This document shows positions 1 through 10,115 of a stretch of 64,000 bases of DNA, piece after piece (position 1 is the stretch's first letter; each line of letters starts with the position of its first letter). The notes under the pieces were generated by a model, which saw only the letters and a list, made by a program, of their open reading frames with translations, searched no databases and was not told the DNA's origin. Source of the stretch: Actinocatenispora comari (GTDB taxonomy: Bacteria; Actinomycetota; Actinomycetes; Mycobacteriales; Micromonosporaceae); contig NZ_BOPO01000101.1 in the NCBI RefSeq assembly GCF_017312725.1, forward strand, positions 53,323 to 117,322. The letters are read 5' to 3'. The position numbers and the translations under genes are program-made.

Positions 1-114
1 TACGAGGGCGGGCTGCCCTCGGCGCTGCACGTGCAGCTCGTCGCGGACGCCGCGGTCAAGGCCGGTGCCCCGGACGACTACGTCAAGGCGATCCGCGCCC
101 GCCCCTCACTCTGA
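1..114 (+). CDS. C-terminal fragment of a protein, possibly gamma-glutamylcyclotransferase-like
   Basis: Frame 1 is open from the window edge to TGA at 112-114 and encodes the last 37 residues of a gene that begins outside the window. The tail contains the short stretches GGLPSALHV and GAPDDYVKAI. It loosely recalls the C-terminal helix of actinobacterial gamma-glutamylcyclotransferase/AIG2-like proteins, in which a 'G-P-Y-V' helix is followed by a short end. That resemblance is from memory and weak. No catalytic residue is inside the fragment, so only the presence of a coding end is solid. Confidence 0.5.
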   Translation, partial: YEGGLPSALHVQLVADAAVKAGAPDDYVKAIRARPSL

Positions 115-151
115 CGACCGCTCACGGATCGGTCCCGGCGACACCCGTGCG

Positions 152-186
152 ATTAAGACCTACTATTCAGATAGAATCGATAGGGA
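152..186 (+). promoter_or_regulatory. AT-rich candidate promoter for the FAD-NAD(P) protein gene
   Basis: This is a local AT-rich pocket in otherwise very GC-rich DNA, 13-47 nt before the GTG at 199. TAGAAT at 172-177 resembles a -10 hexamer and TTAAGA at 153-158 could be a poor -35, but the 13-nt spacing is short. It is offered as the likely promoter position only. Confidence 0.3.
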
Positions 187-198
187 ATTGGAGGTCGG

Positions 199-1494
199 GT
201 GATTCTGCCGGTGGTGGTCGTCGGGGACGGCGCCAGCGCGACGCTGGCGACCGTCGCGCTGACCCGCCGCGGCATCGGTCCCGTCCTGCTGATCGGCTCT
301 GGAGCCACACCGGGAGCCGGCCTCGCCTACCGCACCACCGAACCCCTGCACCTGCTGAACTCGCGCGCCGCGACGATGAGCGCGGACAGCACCCGGCCCA
401 CCGGCCTGATCGACTGGTGCCGCGCCGTCGGCCGCCCGATCGGCCCATCCGGCTTCCTGCCCCGCCGCCGGTACGGGCGTTACCTCGCGGCGACGCTGGA
501 CGCGACGGGCTACCACGACCTGGTGCCCGGCCGCGCCGTCGCCGTGCGCCACACCGGCGACCAGGTCGAGATCACGCTCGGCGACGGCCGACGGATCGCC
601 GGCCGGGCCGCGGTCCTCGCCACCGGCCATGACGCCCCGGCGCCGCCCCTGCCCGGCCCCTGGGACCACCCGCGGGCGAGCCTGGACCCGTGGCGGCCCG
701 GCGCGCTGGACCGGGCCGCCACCGCCGACCGGGTACTGCTGGTCGGGACCGGGTTGACCGCCGTCGACGCCGCACTGGCGATCCACCGGCGGCACCCGGA
801 CGCCCGGATCGTCGCGATCAGCCGGCACGGACTGCTGCCCACCGCGCACCGGGCCGAACCCGCCCCGCCGGTACGGCTCGACCGCGTGCCCCGCGGCCTG
901 CCCGACCTGCTCGCCGCGGTACGGGCGGCGATCGCCGCCGGTGCCGACTGGCGCGCCGTCGTGGACGGGCTGCGGTGCGACGCCGACCGGATCTGGGCCA
1001 CCCTGCCGCCGCCGGCGCGGCGCCGGTTCATCGCACACGTCGACCGGTACTGGCAGGTGCACCGGCACCGGATGGCGCCGCCGGTGGCCAGGGCGGTGAC
1101 CGGGTTGCGCGAGAGCGGTGCGCTGACCGTACTGGCGGGGCGGCTGGACCGCTTCGGGCCGAGCGGGGACGGGCTCGTCGCCGTGACCGACCGCGGGCGG
1201 GAACTGCCCTGCGGCGCGCTGCTGAACTGTACCGGGCCGGGCCGGTGGGCCACCGGAACCGATCCGCTCGCGGCATCGGTCCGGTCGGCCGGCCTCGCCC
1301 GGCTCGACGACACCGGCGTCGGCCTGTGCTGCGACCCGGCCGGGCGAACCACCCCGTCGTCGCCGCTGTTCGTCCTCGGCCCACCGCGGCTCGGCGGTTC
1401 GTGGGAGACGACCGCGATCCCGGAGATCCGCGCCCAGGCCGACGCCATCGCCGACGCGCTCGCCACCGCCGCCGTCCGGCAACCCGTGGCCTGA
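199..1494 (+). CDS. FAD/NAD(P)-binding protein (NAD_binding_9 / YdhS-like)
   Basis: A 431-residue soluble flavoprotein. The N-terminus reads VVVVGDGASATL, a dinucleotide-binding P-loop of the FAD/NAD(P)-binding superfamily (PF13454-type). A second nucleotide-binding segment is near residue 180 (LLVGTGLTAVDAAL), followed by the family-typical C-terminal GPPRLGGSWETTAIPEIR. The architecture is that of COG4529 proteins, whose substrate is generally unknown. The start is GTG at 199 with GGAG at 190-193. The next genes are cysteine dioxygenase and rhodanese, so a role in oxidising a sulfur or thiol compound is plausible but inferred from context. The stop codon lies inside the first unit of a tandem repeat. 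Confidence 0.8.
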   Translation: MILPVVVVGDGASATLATVALTRRGIGPVLLIGSGATPGAGLAYRTTEPLHLLNSRAATMSADSTRPTGLIDWCRAVGRPIGPSGFLPRRRYGRYLAATLDATGYHDLVPGRAVAVRHTGDQVEITLGDGRRIAGRAAVLATGHDAPAPPLPGPWDHPRASLDPWRPGALDRAATADRVLLVGTGLTAVDAALAIHRRHPDARIVAISRHGLLPTAHRAEPAPPVRLDRVPRGLPDLLAAVRAAIAAGADWRAVVDGLRCDADRIWATLPPPARRRFIAHVDRYWQVHRHRMAPPVARAVTGLRESGALTVLAGRLDRFGPSGDGLVAVTDRGRELPCGALLNCTGPGRWATGTDPLAASVRSAGLARLDDTGVGLCCDPAGRTTPSSPLFVLGPPRLGGSWETTAIPEIRAQADAIADALATAAVRQPVA

Positions 1495-1602
1495 TCCCGG
1501 CGACCGGCAGGCCGCCGGCCGATCCGGGAGACGGGTGGCCCGCGGCCGATCCGGGAGACCGGCAGGCCGCGGGGTGATCCGGCGACCGGCGGTTCGCGGG
1601 CC
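1493..1602. repeat. Four-unit 27-28 bp tandem repeat
   Basis: Four head-to-tail units begin GATCC at 1493, 1521, 1548 and 1576, with lengths 28, 27, 28 and 27. Each has the plan GATCCGGGAGACCGGCAGGC followed by a GC-rich tail (CGCGG or CGGCC). The units are about 75-90% alike, without spacers. The array begins on the last two bases of the upstream stop codon and fills the first 40% of the 277-bp gap before cysteine dioxygenase. It could be a minisatellite that forms RNA structure between co-transcribed genes. Confidence 0.8.
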
Positions 1603-1771
1603 GACCACCGGACCGCCCGTCCCGCCGGTGCCGGCCCGCCCCGCTGGGCGAGCTGGACCGGCTGGCACCCCTCCGGCGAGCACCTCGTGCACCGGAACCG
1701 GCGCCGGCCGCCGAGTTCCGCGCCACCCACCGCCGCCCGCGGCGGTCCCGAACCACGACAAGGAGTACCCG

Positions 1772-2215
1772 ATGACCACGACCACCGGGATCGATCCCGC
1801 CGAGCTGGCCCGCCGGTACGCGGCCGGCGACCACACACCCGTCTTCGACCCGCGGCAACGCTGGTACCGCCGGCTGCACGGCACCGCCGACCACGAGGCA
1901 TGGCTGTTGACCTGGCTGCCCGGGCAGGGCACCGACCTGCACGACCACGGCGGCGCGAGCGGCGCGTTCACCGTACTGAGCGGCACCGTCGCCGAGGACG
2001 TCGTCGCCCCGGCCGGGCTCACCACGGTGCGCTGGGACGTCGGCGCGGTGCGGTCGTTCGGGCCGCACCACATCCACCGGGTGCACAACGACGGCCACGA
2101 GCCGGTCGTGACCCTGCACGTGTACGCGCCGGGACTGACCGCGATGTCGCAGTACGACTACGTGGACGGGCAGCTGCGGCTGCTGCGCACCGACCAGGCC
2201 GGGGTGGACTGGTGA
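1772..2215 (+). CDS. Cysteine dioxygenase (cupin thiol dioxygenase)
   Basis: A 147-residue cupin of the cysteine dioxygenase family, which uses Fe(II) and O2 to convert L-cysteine to cysteine sulfinate in the cytosol. The 2-His part of the iron site is visible as LHDHGG (His57, His59). The third ligand is in the characteristic IHRVHN segment (His102). Length is short but normal for bacterial members. The ATG at 1772 was chosen over upstream in-frame starts because AGGAG (1761-1765) is correctly spaced and similarity begins only here. The stop overlaps the rhodanese start (GTGA), so the two are translationally coupled. A related thiol dioxygenase with another substrate, such as 3-mercaptopropionate, cannot be excluded. 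Confidence 0.88.
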   Translation: MTTTTGIDPAELARRYAAGDHTPVFDPRQRWYRRLHGTADHEAWLLTWLPGQGTDLHDHGGASGAFTVLSGTVAEDVVAPAGLTTVRWDVGAVRSFGPHHIHRVHNDGHEPVVTLHVYAPGLTAMSQYDYVDGQLRLLRTDQAGVDW

Positions 2216-2589
2216 CCGCCGCGATCGACACGATGCTCGCCACCGCGCGACGCCGGCTGCACCGGCTCACCCCGGCGCAGGCGCACCGCGCGGTCCTCGA
2301 CGGCGCGCTGCTGGTGGACATCCGGCCGGCCGCGCAACGCCGGGCCGAGGGCGGCGTCCCCGGCGCCCTGGTGGTCGAGCGCAACGTGCTGGAGTGGCGG
2401 TTCGATCCGACCTGCCCGGCCCGGCTTCCGCAGGCCACCGGGCCCGACGTGCCGGTCGTGATCCTCTGCTCGGAGGGGTACACCTCGTCGCTGGCCGCGG
2501 CTAGCCTGCAGGAACTCGGCCTGTACCGGGCGACCGACGTGATCGGCGGCTACCGGGCCTGGCGCGCCGCCGGGCTGCCGGTCGACTGA
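2212..2589 (+). CDS. Rhodanese-like sulfurtransferase
   Basis: A single-domain rhodanese of 125 residues. The active-site loop ILCSEGYTSS carries the catalytic Cys86, which would hold a persulfide. LLVDIRP (residues 33-39) is the usual N-terminal strand and GGYRAWRAAGLPV the usual C-terminal end of the fold. The GTG start at 2212 overlaps the cysteine dioxygenase TGA at 2213-2215. The pair probably links cysteine oxidation to sulfane-sulfur transfer, as in other bacterial CDO-rhodanese pairs; the physiological acceptor is unknown. Confidence 0.87.
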   Translation: MTAAIDTMLATARRRLHRLTPAQAHRAVLDGALLVDIRPAAQRRAEGGVPGALVVERNVLEWRFDPTCPARLPQATGPDVPVVILCSEGYTSSLAAASLQELGLYRATDVIGGYRAWRAAGLPVD

Positions 2590-2596
2590 ACCGCGA

Positions 2597-2628
2597 CCGC
2601 CCCGCGATCGGCTCCGGCCGCGGGGCGG
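2597..2628. terminator. Bidirectional hairpin between convergent genes
   Basis: Perfect 10-bp stem CCGCCCCGCG / CGCGGGGCGG with a 12-nt loop, exactly between the rhodanese stop (2589) and the stop of the convergent amidohydrolase (2633). There is no T-tract, as is common in actinomycetes. Confidence 0.65.
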
Positions 2629-2632
2629 CCGG

Positions 2633-3880
2633 TCACAGCGACGGGTCGGACAGCGCGGCCAGGGCGGTGTGCACCAGCACCCGCACGCCGTGCCCGATCG
2701 CCGCCTCGTCCACGTCGAAGTTCGGCTGGTGCAGGTCGAGCTGCTCGCCGGGCCGGCCCACGCCGAGCCGGGCCATCGCCCCCGGCACGTGCTCCAGGTA
2801 CCAGGCGAAGTCCTCGCCGCCCATGCTGATCGGCGCCTCCACCACGTGCTCGGGGCCGAGCGCGGCGGCCGCCGCGGCACCGAACACCGCCGCCGCCGTA
2901 CGGTCGTTGACCACCGGCGGCACGCCGCGGCTGTAGTCCACCTCGACCCGGGTACCGGTACCGGCCGCGGCGGCGTGCACCAGCTCCTCCACCAGCGCCG
3001 GGGCCTCGCCCCACGCCGCGCGGTCGAGCACCCGCACCGTCGCCTCGGCCGTACCCTCGCGCGGGATCGCGTTCGCCGCCTGCCCGGCGTGTACCGCGCC
3101 GAACACCACCGAGATGCCCGAGCGCGGGTCGGCCCGGCGGGAGACCAGCGCCGGCACCTCGACGACGACCTTGGCCAGCGCGTGCACCAGGTCGGCGGTC
3201 AGGTGTGGCCGGGCGGTGTGGCCGCCGGCGCCGGACAGCCGGATCCGCATCATGTCGGCCGCCGCGGTCAGCGGCCCGGACCGGACGCCGACCAGCCCGG
3301 TCGGCAGCTTCGGGTCGCAGTGGAACGCGAACACCGCGCGGGCGTCGGCCAGCCCGCCGGCGGCGACCATCTGCGGCGCGCCGGACGGGAACTTCTCCTC
3401 GGTCGGCTGCAGCAGCAGCCGAACCCGGCCGGGCAGCTGGCCGCGCGCGGCCAGTTCGGCCAGCGCCAGCCCGGCGCCGGCCACCACGGTGGCGTGCACG
3501 TCGTGGCCGCACGCGTGGCAGGCGCCGGCCACGGTCGACCGGTACGGCACGTCCTTGACGTCGTCCATCGGCAGCGCGTCGATGTCGCCGCGCAGCGCGA
3601 TCAGCGGCGTGCCCGGCTCGTCCGGGCCGACCTCGCAGAGCACCCCGTTGCCGGTCGGCAGCAGCCGCGGCGTCAACCCGGCCGCGGTGAGCACGCCGGC
3701 CAGGTGCGCCGCCGTGTTCTGCTCGTGCCCGGACAGCTCCGGATGGGCGTGCAGGTGCCGGCGCAGCGCGACGAGGTCGGCCTGGTGCCGGCCGAGCCAG
3801 TCGTCGAGCAGGTCGGGCAGCGGGTCGGCGCCCGACTCGCACGGGGTGGGCAGGTCGGCGCTGAGCGTGGATGCAGTCAC
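2633..3880 (-). CDS. M20 family metallo-amidohydrolase
   Basis: A 415-residue peptidase M20 (hippurate/N-acyl-amino-acid hydrolase, AmhX/HipO-like), a cytosolic di-metal enzyme cleaving N-acyl amino acids or related amides. Metal-site motifs are visible: GDIDALPM, HACGHDVHA, QPTEEKF and FHCDP, plus the late MGGEDFAWY. The dimerisation insert follows (SGAGGHTARPH). Length fits the family. The ATG at 3880 is upstream of a short polar leader before the conserved HRHLHAHPELSG. The gene appears monocistronic and converges on the CDO-rhodanese pair. The exact substrate cannot be read from sequence. Confidence 0.88.
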   Translation of the reverse strand: MTASTLSADLPTPCESGADPLPDLLDDWLGRHQADLVALRRHLHAHPELSGHEQNTAAHLAGVLTAAGLTPRLLPTGNGVLCEVGPDEPGTPLIALRGDIDALPMDDVKDVPYRSTVAGACHACGHDVHATVVAGAGLALAELAARGQLPGRVRLLLQPTEEKFPSGAPQMVAAGGLADARAVFAFHCDPKLPTGLVGVRSGPLTAAADMMRIRLSGAGGHTARPHLTADLVHALAKVVVEVPALVSRRADPRSGISVVFGAVHAGQAANAIPREGTAEATVRVLDRAAWGEAPALVEELVHAAAAGTGTRVEVDYSRGVPPVVNDRTAAAVFGAAAAAALGPEHVVEAPISMGGEDFAWYLEHVPGAMARLGVGRPGEQLDLHQPNFDVDEAAIGHGVRVLVHTALAALSDPSL

Positions 3881-4269
3881 GGTCGGATCGTCTCGATCTC
3901 GGGTCGACGGACAGTTACGGAACGCACTCGCACCGGGTGTGCGGACAGCGACCCGGCGGTACCGGCCGGATCGGCGTCGAGATCCCCGGTGAACGCGAGA
4001 ATCCTAGACCTGCCCGATCGCCCCTCAGCGACCGGAACACCGACCGTCCCACCCATCGTCCGAGCCTGTTTGCAGGGAAAATCCCCGAATCCGGGCCGGA
4101 CACCGGTCGCGGCGGCCGGCCCGGGTCGCGGGTCGGGCCGCACGGTCCGGCCAGCCGGCGCCGTCGGGATGCCGCGCCCGCCCGGCCACCACCGGCTACA
4201 ACGCCGTACCGGTACCGGTGGTGACGCTGCGGGGTCGCCCGTCCGTGCGGCGGGTGACGCGGCGGTCCG
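3881..4269. other. 389-bp intergenic region
   Basis: This holds the promoter side of the amidohydrolase gene and the 3' side of the mutase gene. A perfect 12-bp palindrome ACCGGTACCGGT lies at 4208-4219, but KpnI-like GGTACC cores are common throughout this DNA, so it may be compositional. No open frame here has convincing coding character. Confidence 0.5.
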
Positions 4270-5853
<1,584 letters not shown>

Positions 5854-6190
5854 CGGCCCGCCTCGCGCCGCCACCTGTCGGACTGTCGCCACCCCGACGT
5901 ACCGTGTGGGCCGACCGACGCGTGCGGCGGCACGGCGGGAACTGGCATGGCTGCGGTCATGCGCCGATCGTAGGCGCCGCGCCGGGCCGGCGCACCGGCG
6001 CACGACCGGTGCCGGTGTCGCCGCCGGGCCAGCCGGTCGGCGGTCGCCGCACCGCCAGGTCGGCCCCGCGCCGGTCGCCTCGACGCCGGGCCCGATCCGA
6101 CCCGGCGTCACGACCCGATGGACGGAAGGTGATGGCGCGATGGACGGTGCGACCCCCACGCTGCGCGCCCTGCGCCGACCGCCCACACTA

Positions 6191-6278
6191 GGGCGTGTTT
6201 CGAAACCCCCCATGGTCCCGAAACACACCCTGGGACGCATTTCGGAACCCCCGGCGCGTTGCATTCCGAAACACGTCC
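6191..6278. repeat. Palindromic MITE-like or operator-like repeat cluster
   Basis: The 88-bp segment starts GGGCGTGTTTC and ends GAAACACGTCC, an inverted repeat with one mismatch in 11. Inside are a second inverted copy (CCGAAACACACCCTGG, from 6218) and a second direct copy (GCATTTCGGAACCCCC, from 6237). The order is therefore forward-reverse-forward-reverse. It sits between the divergent mutase and kinase genes, about 80 nt before the kinase start. Possible readings are a miniature inverted-repeat transposable element (IS5-family ends often begin GGGCGTGTTT) or tandem regulator sites. No clean target-site duplication is seen. Confidence 0.5.
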
Positions 6279-6357
6279 TGGTGACCGTTTCGTACCGATG
6301 CCCGCTTCGGAGGCCGCCCCGCACCGGGGAGCGGTCGACTACCGGAGGACCCACCTC

Positions 6358-8190
6358 GTGACCACCCCAGCTTCCCTCGGCGGCACCCCCGACCAGCCGC
6401 CCCAGGCGCCGAGCGACAGCCACGGCAGCGCCGGCGCGGTCATCGGCGGTCGGTACACGCTGCACGAGCTGATCGGCTCCGGCGGCATGGGCGCGGTCTG
6501 GCGCGCCTGGGACGACCTGCTGCGCCGGGACGTCGCGATCAAGGAGGTACTGCTGCCGCCGGGCATCCCCGCCGACGAGCGGGCCGCCCTCTACGAGCGC
6601 ACCCTGCGCGAGGCGCGGGCCGCGGCCAGCCTGTCGCACCCGTCGGTGGTCCGGATGTACGACGTGGTCCAGGACGCCGACCGCCCGTGGCTGGTGATGG
6701 AGCTGCTGCAGGCCCGCAGCATCGCCGACATGATCACCCGCAACGGCCCGCTGCCGCCCCGCGCGGTGGCCAAGATCGGCCTGTCCGTGCTCGGCGCGCT
6801 GGAGGCCGCACACTCCGCCGGGGTGCTGCACCGCGACGTGAAGCCGGCGAACGTGCTGATCTGCTCGGACGGCCGGTGCGTGCTGACCGACTTCGGTGTC
6901 GCCCGGATCATGACCGACCAGAACGCGGCGCTCACCACGCCGGGCATGGTGCTCGGCTCCCCGCAGTACATCTCGCCGGAGCGGGCGATGGGCGCCGAGT
7001 TCGGCCCGCCGTCCGACCTGTTCTCGCTCGGCGTCACGCTCTACACCGCGGCGCAGGGCACCCCGCCGTTCGACCGGGGCGACCCGCTGTCGACCATGCA
7101 CGCCGTCGTCTACGAGGACCCGGAGCCGCCGCGCAACGCCGGCCCGCTCGCCCCGGTACTGCTCGGGCTGCTGGTCAAGGACCCGGCCCAGCGCTGGGAC
7201 GTGGACCGCACCCGGTCCGAGCTGCGCGCCGCGCTGGCCGGGCCGCTGGCCCCCGGCGCCCAGCCGGCCCCCGGTGGGTACGCCGCGGGTTCCCCGATGT
7301 CGGGGCCGCCCGCACCGGCGCCCGGCGTCCCCGGTCCGATGAGCGGGGCCCCGGCACCCGGCGTGCCCGGACCGATGTCCGGCGCTCCGGCGCCGGGCCA
7401 GTTCGGGGTGCCGGGGCCGATGTCCGGCGCGCCCGCCCCCGGGATGCCCGGGCCCGGCATGGCCGGCGCGCCGGCTGGCGGGATGGCCGGGCCGATGTCC
7501 GGCCCACCGGCGTCCGGCGGACCGGCCAACCCGATGCGCGCCACCGCGTCCGTGCCCCAGCGGTACCCGGAACCCGGCTACGGCGACGGGTACGAGCAGC
7601 CGCACGCACCGTCCCGCCAGCTGCGGCACCTCGGTCCGTGGCTGGTCGGTGCCGGCGCCGCGATCGTGGTGATCATCCTGGTCGTGGTGGCGCTCGGCGC
7701 CGGCGGCGCGTTCAGCCCGGACGAGCCGAGCACGAACTCGACGACGCCGGCGGCGGAGAGCGGTGGCCCGACCAAGGCGGTACACAACCCGGCGGGGTTC
7801 AGCACCGTGGTGGCGAAGAACTGGCCGCAGACCGCCAAGTCGCCCCAGACGTTCACCGACCCCGCCGACAGCAAGGCGTGGATCCGGTTCCAGGCGAACC
7901 GCACCGGCAGCCACCCCGCCGCGTTCCTGCGCGGCTCGGAGAAGGGGCTGCGCGGCAGCTACGGCAACTACCAGCGGGTCGCGCTGCGCTCCGGGGTCAA
8001 GCTCGGCGGCCACGATGCGGCGGAGATCGAGTACACGCTCACCGACCACGGCCAGGCCCGCCACGCGCTGTGGCGGGTCACCGCGGTCGACGGGCACCTG
8101 TACGAGGTGTACCTGTCGGTGCCGCAGCGGATGTTCGCCAAGGACAAGGCGGTCTACCAGCAGGCGGTGAAGAGCTACCGGTTCGACTGA
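6358..8190 (+). CDS. Membrane Ser/Thr protein kinase (PknB-like)
   Basis: A 610-residue type I membrane kinase. The kinase domain spans about residues 31-295, with G-loop [10 protein letters not shown], Lys62 in VAIKEV, catalytic loop HRDVKPANV (His158-Asp160) and DFG at 178-180. A juxtamembrane tract of about 90 residues consists of [14 protein letters not shown] repeats. One transmembrane helix follows ([20 protein letters not shown]). The extracellular domain of about 160 residues ends in [11 protein letters not shown], lacks PASTA repeats, and resembles PsbP/DUF1795-type small domains. GTG 6358 is preferred because GGAGGA precedes it; an ATG at 6298 is a possible upstream start. The signal sensed and the substrates are unknown. 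Confidence 0.9.
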   Translation: MTTPASLGGTPDQPPQAPSDSHGSAGAVIGGRYTLHELIGSGGMGAVWRAWDDLLRRDVAIKEVLLPPGIPADERAALYERTLREARAAASLSHPSVVRMYDVVQDADRPWLVMELLQARSIADMITRNGPLPPRAVAKIGLSVLGALEAAHSAGVLHRDVKPANVLICSDGRCVLTDFGVARIMTDQNAALTTPGMVLGSPQYISPERAMGAEFGPPSDLFSLGVTLYTAAQGTPPFDRGDPLSTMHAVVYEDPEPPRNAGPLAPVLLGLLVKDPAQRWDVDRTRSELRAALAGPLAPGAQPAPGGYAAGSPMSGPPAPAPGVPGPMSGAPAPGVPGPMSGAPAPGQFGVPGPMSGAPAPGMPGPGMAGAPAGGMAGPMSGPPASGGPANPMRATASVPQRYPEPGYGDGYEQPHAPSRQLRHLGPWLVGAGAAIVVIILVVVALGAGGAFSPDEPSTNSTTPAAESGGPTKAVHNPAGFSTVVAKNWPQTAKSPQTFTDPADSKAWIRFQANRTGSHPAAFLRGSEKGLRGSYGNYQRVALRSGVKLGGHDAAEIEYTLTDHGQARHALWRVTAVDGHLYEVYLSVPQRMFAKDKAVYQQAVKSYRFD

Positions 8191-8363
8191 CCGCCAGGGC
8201 GTGTCCGGATGGCTCCGCCCCGGCGAGCCGGATCGCGCGCAGGGCGGAGGTGCGGGTGCGTACCGGTGTCGTGTGCGCCCTGTCGGGCCCGCGCCAGCAC
8301 CCGGTCACCGCGGTCGGTCGGGACCGGGGGCGACCGGTTGGCCGGATGCGGCAGGATGGTGCG

Positions 8364-10082
8364 GTGACCGCGGAGATGACCGAGCAGCTGCGTGCGCGCG
8401 CGACGGCGTGGCTCGACGACGACCCCGACCCGGCCGACCGGCAGGAGCTCGCGGCGCTCCTGGACACCGGCCCGGCCGGCGCGGCGGAGCTCGCGGACCG
8501 GTTCGCCGGGCCGCTGACCTTCGGTACCGCCGGGCTGCGGGGGCCGCTGCGGGCCGGCCCGAACGGGATGAACCGGGCCGTCGTCCGCGCCGCCGCCACC
8601 GGCCTGGTCCGCTGGCTCGCGGCCCAGGGCGTCGCCGGGCCGATCGTGATCGGCTACGACGCCCGGCACCGCTCGCACGAGTTCGCGGTGGAGACCGCCC
8701 GGGTCGCCACCGGCGCCGGCCGGCGCGCCCTGCTGCTGCCCGGCCCGCTGCCCACCCCCGTCCTGGCGTACGCGGTGCGCGAGCTCGACGCGGCCGCCGG
8801 CGTGATGGTCACCGCGAGCCACAACCCGCCGCGGGACAACGGCTACAAGGTCTACCTCGGCGCCGCGCTCGGCGGCCCGGGCGGCGCCGGCGCCCAGCTG
8901 GTATCGCCGGCGGACGGGGCGATCGAGGCGGCCATCCGCGAGGTCGGCCCGCTGACCGCGGTACCGCTGGGCGAGCCGGGCGAGGTGCTCGGTGCCGACC
9001 TGCTGGAGCGCTACCTGGACGCCGCCGTGGCGGTCGTAGCGCCGGACGCGCCGCGCGAGCTGGCCGTGGCGTACACGCCGCTGCACGGGGTGGGCGGGAA
9101 GGTGGCGGCGGAGGCGTTCCGCCGGGCCGGGTTCGCCCCGCCGGCGATCGTCGCCGAGCAGGCCGAGCCGGACCCCGACTTCCCGACCGTGGCGTTCCCG
9201 AACCCGGAGGAGCCGGGTGCGATCGACCTGGCGGTGGCGCTGGGCGCGTCGACCGGAGCCGACCTGGTGATCGCCAACGACCCGGACGCCGACCGGTGCG
9301 CGGTCGCGGTGCCCGACCCGGCGCTCGGCGCCGGCCCGGACGATCCGGCCGGCTGGCGGATGCTGCGCGGCGACGAGGTCGGCGTGCTGCTCGCCGACCA
9401 CCTGATCCGCCGCGCCACCCCCGGGGTGTACGCGACGACGATCGTGTCGTCCTCGCTGCTGCGGGCGCTCACCGAGGCGCGCGGCGTGCGGTACGCGGAG
9501 ACGCTCACCGGGTTCAAGTGGATCGTGCGCGCCGGCAGCGTGCCCGAGTCGGCCCCGGAACCGCCGGGCTCCTCGCTCGCTGACGCTCGCGAACCCGGCA
9601 CCGACACCGACCTTGCCTTCGGGTACGAGGAGGCGCTCGGCTATGCGGTGGCGCCGCGGCTGGTGCGCGACAAGGACGGGATCACCGCCGCGCTGCTGGT
9701 CGCCGAGCTCGCCGCGACGCTGCGCGCGGACGGCCGTACCCTGGTCGACCGGTTGGCCGAGCTGGCCGCCGAGTTCGGTCGGTACGCGACCGACCAGCTG
9801 TCGGTGCGGGTGACCGACCTGGCCGACCTCGGCGCGATGATGTCCCGGCTGCGCTCGGGTCCGCCGGCAACGCTGCTGGAACGCAAGGTCACCGTCGACG
9901 ACCTGCTGCCCGACGCCGACGTGCTGCGGCTGTCCGCGGACGGGCTGCGGGTGGTGGTCCGCCCGTCCGGCACCGAGCCGAAGCTCAAGGCGTACCTGGA
10001 GGTCGTGGTCGCCGCCGACGCCGACCCGGCGCCGGAGCTCGCCCGACTGCGCGCCGAGATCTCCACCGCCCTCGGCGTCTGA
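8364..10082 (+). CDS. Phosphomannomutase/phosphoglucomutase (phospho-sugar mutase)
   Basis: A 572-residue alpha-D-phosphohexomutase. Visible parts are FGTAGLRG near the N-terminus, the phosphoserine loop TASHNPP, the metal loop NDPDADR, the sugar-specificity loop GYEEALGY and the phosphate-binding end VRPSGTEPKLKAY. It interconverts hexose/pentose 1- and 6-(or 5-)phosphates in the cytosol. Actinobacterial homologues often lie with nucleoside-salvage genes, matching upp and deoC here. GTG 8364 follows a CAGGAT -10-like box by about 7 nt, suggesting a leaderless transcript; ATG 8346 is the alternative. A repeat-derived insert of about 20 residues interrupts the protein between TGFKWIVRAG and FGYEEALGY. 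Confidence 0.9.
   Translation: MTAEMTEQLRARATAWLDDDPDPADRQELAALLDTGPAGAAELADRFAGPLTFGTAGLRGPLRAGPNGMNRAVVRAAATGLVRWLAAQGVAGPIVIGYDARHRSHEFAVETARVATGAGRRALLLPGPLPTPVLAYAVRELDAAAGVMVTASHNPPRDNGYKVYLGAALGGPGGAGAQLVSPADGAIEAAIREVGPLTAVPLGEPGEVLGADLLERYLDAAVAVVAPDAPRELAVAYTPLHGVGGKVAAEAFRRAGFAPPAIVAEQAEPDPDFPTVAFPNPEEPGAIDLAVALGASTGADLVIANDPDADRCAVAVPDPALGAGPDDPAGWRMLRGDEVGVLLADHLIRRATPGVYATTIVSSSLLRALTEARGVRYAETLTGFKWIVRAGSVPESAPEPPGSSLADAREPGTDTDLAFGYEEALGYAVAPRLVRDKDGITAALLVAELAATLRADGRTLVDRLAELAAEFGRYATDQLSVRVTDLADLGAMMSRLRSGPPATLLERKVTVDDLLPDADVLRLSADGLRVVVRPSGTEPKLKAYLEVVVAADADPAPELARLRAEISTALGV
9563..9599. repeat. REP-like palindromic sequence inserted in frame within the phosphomutase gene
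   Basis: GCCGGG (9563-9568) and CCCGGC (9594-9599) enclose the direct repeat CGCTCGC-TGA-CGCTCGC. The motif belongs to a class of GCTCGCTGACGCTCGC-type repeats that I recall from actinomycete genomes. Here it is translated as part of a non-conserved loop (PPGSSLADAREPG). Confidence 0.6.
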
Positions 10083-10115
10083 CCGACCCGGGTCGATCGG
10101 CCGTCCCGAGAGCCG

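Noticed and set aside
1493..1602. CRISPR-like array
   Set aside because: Units are contiguous and degenerate, with no spacers and no cas genes nearby.
4208..4219. 12-bp palindrome ACCGGTACCGGT as an operator
   Set aside because: GGTACC-containing palindromes occur throughout this sequence, so it is more likely compositional.
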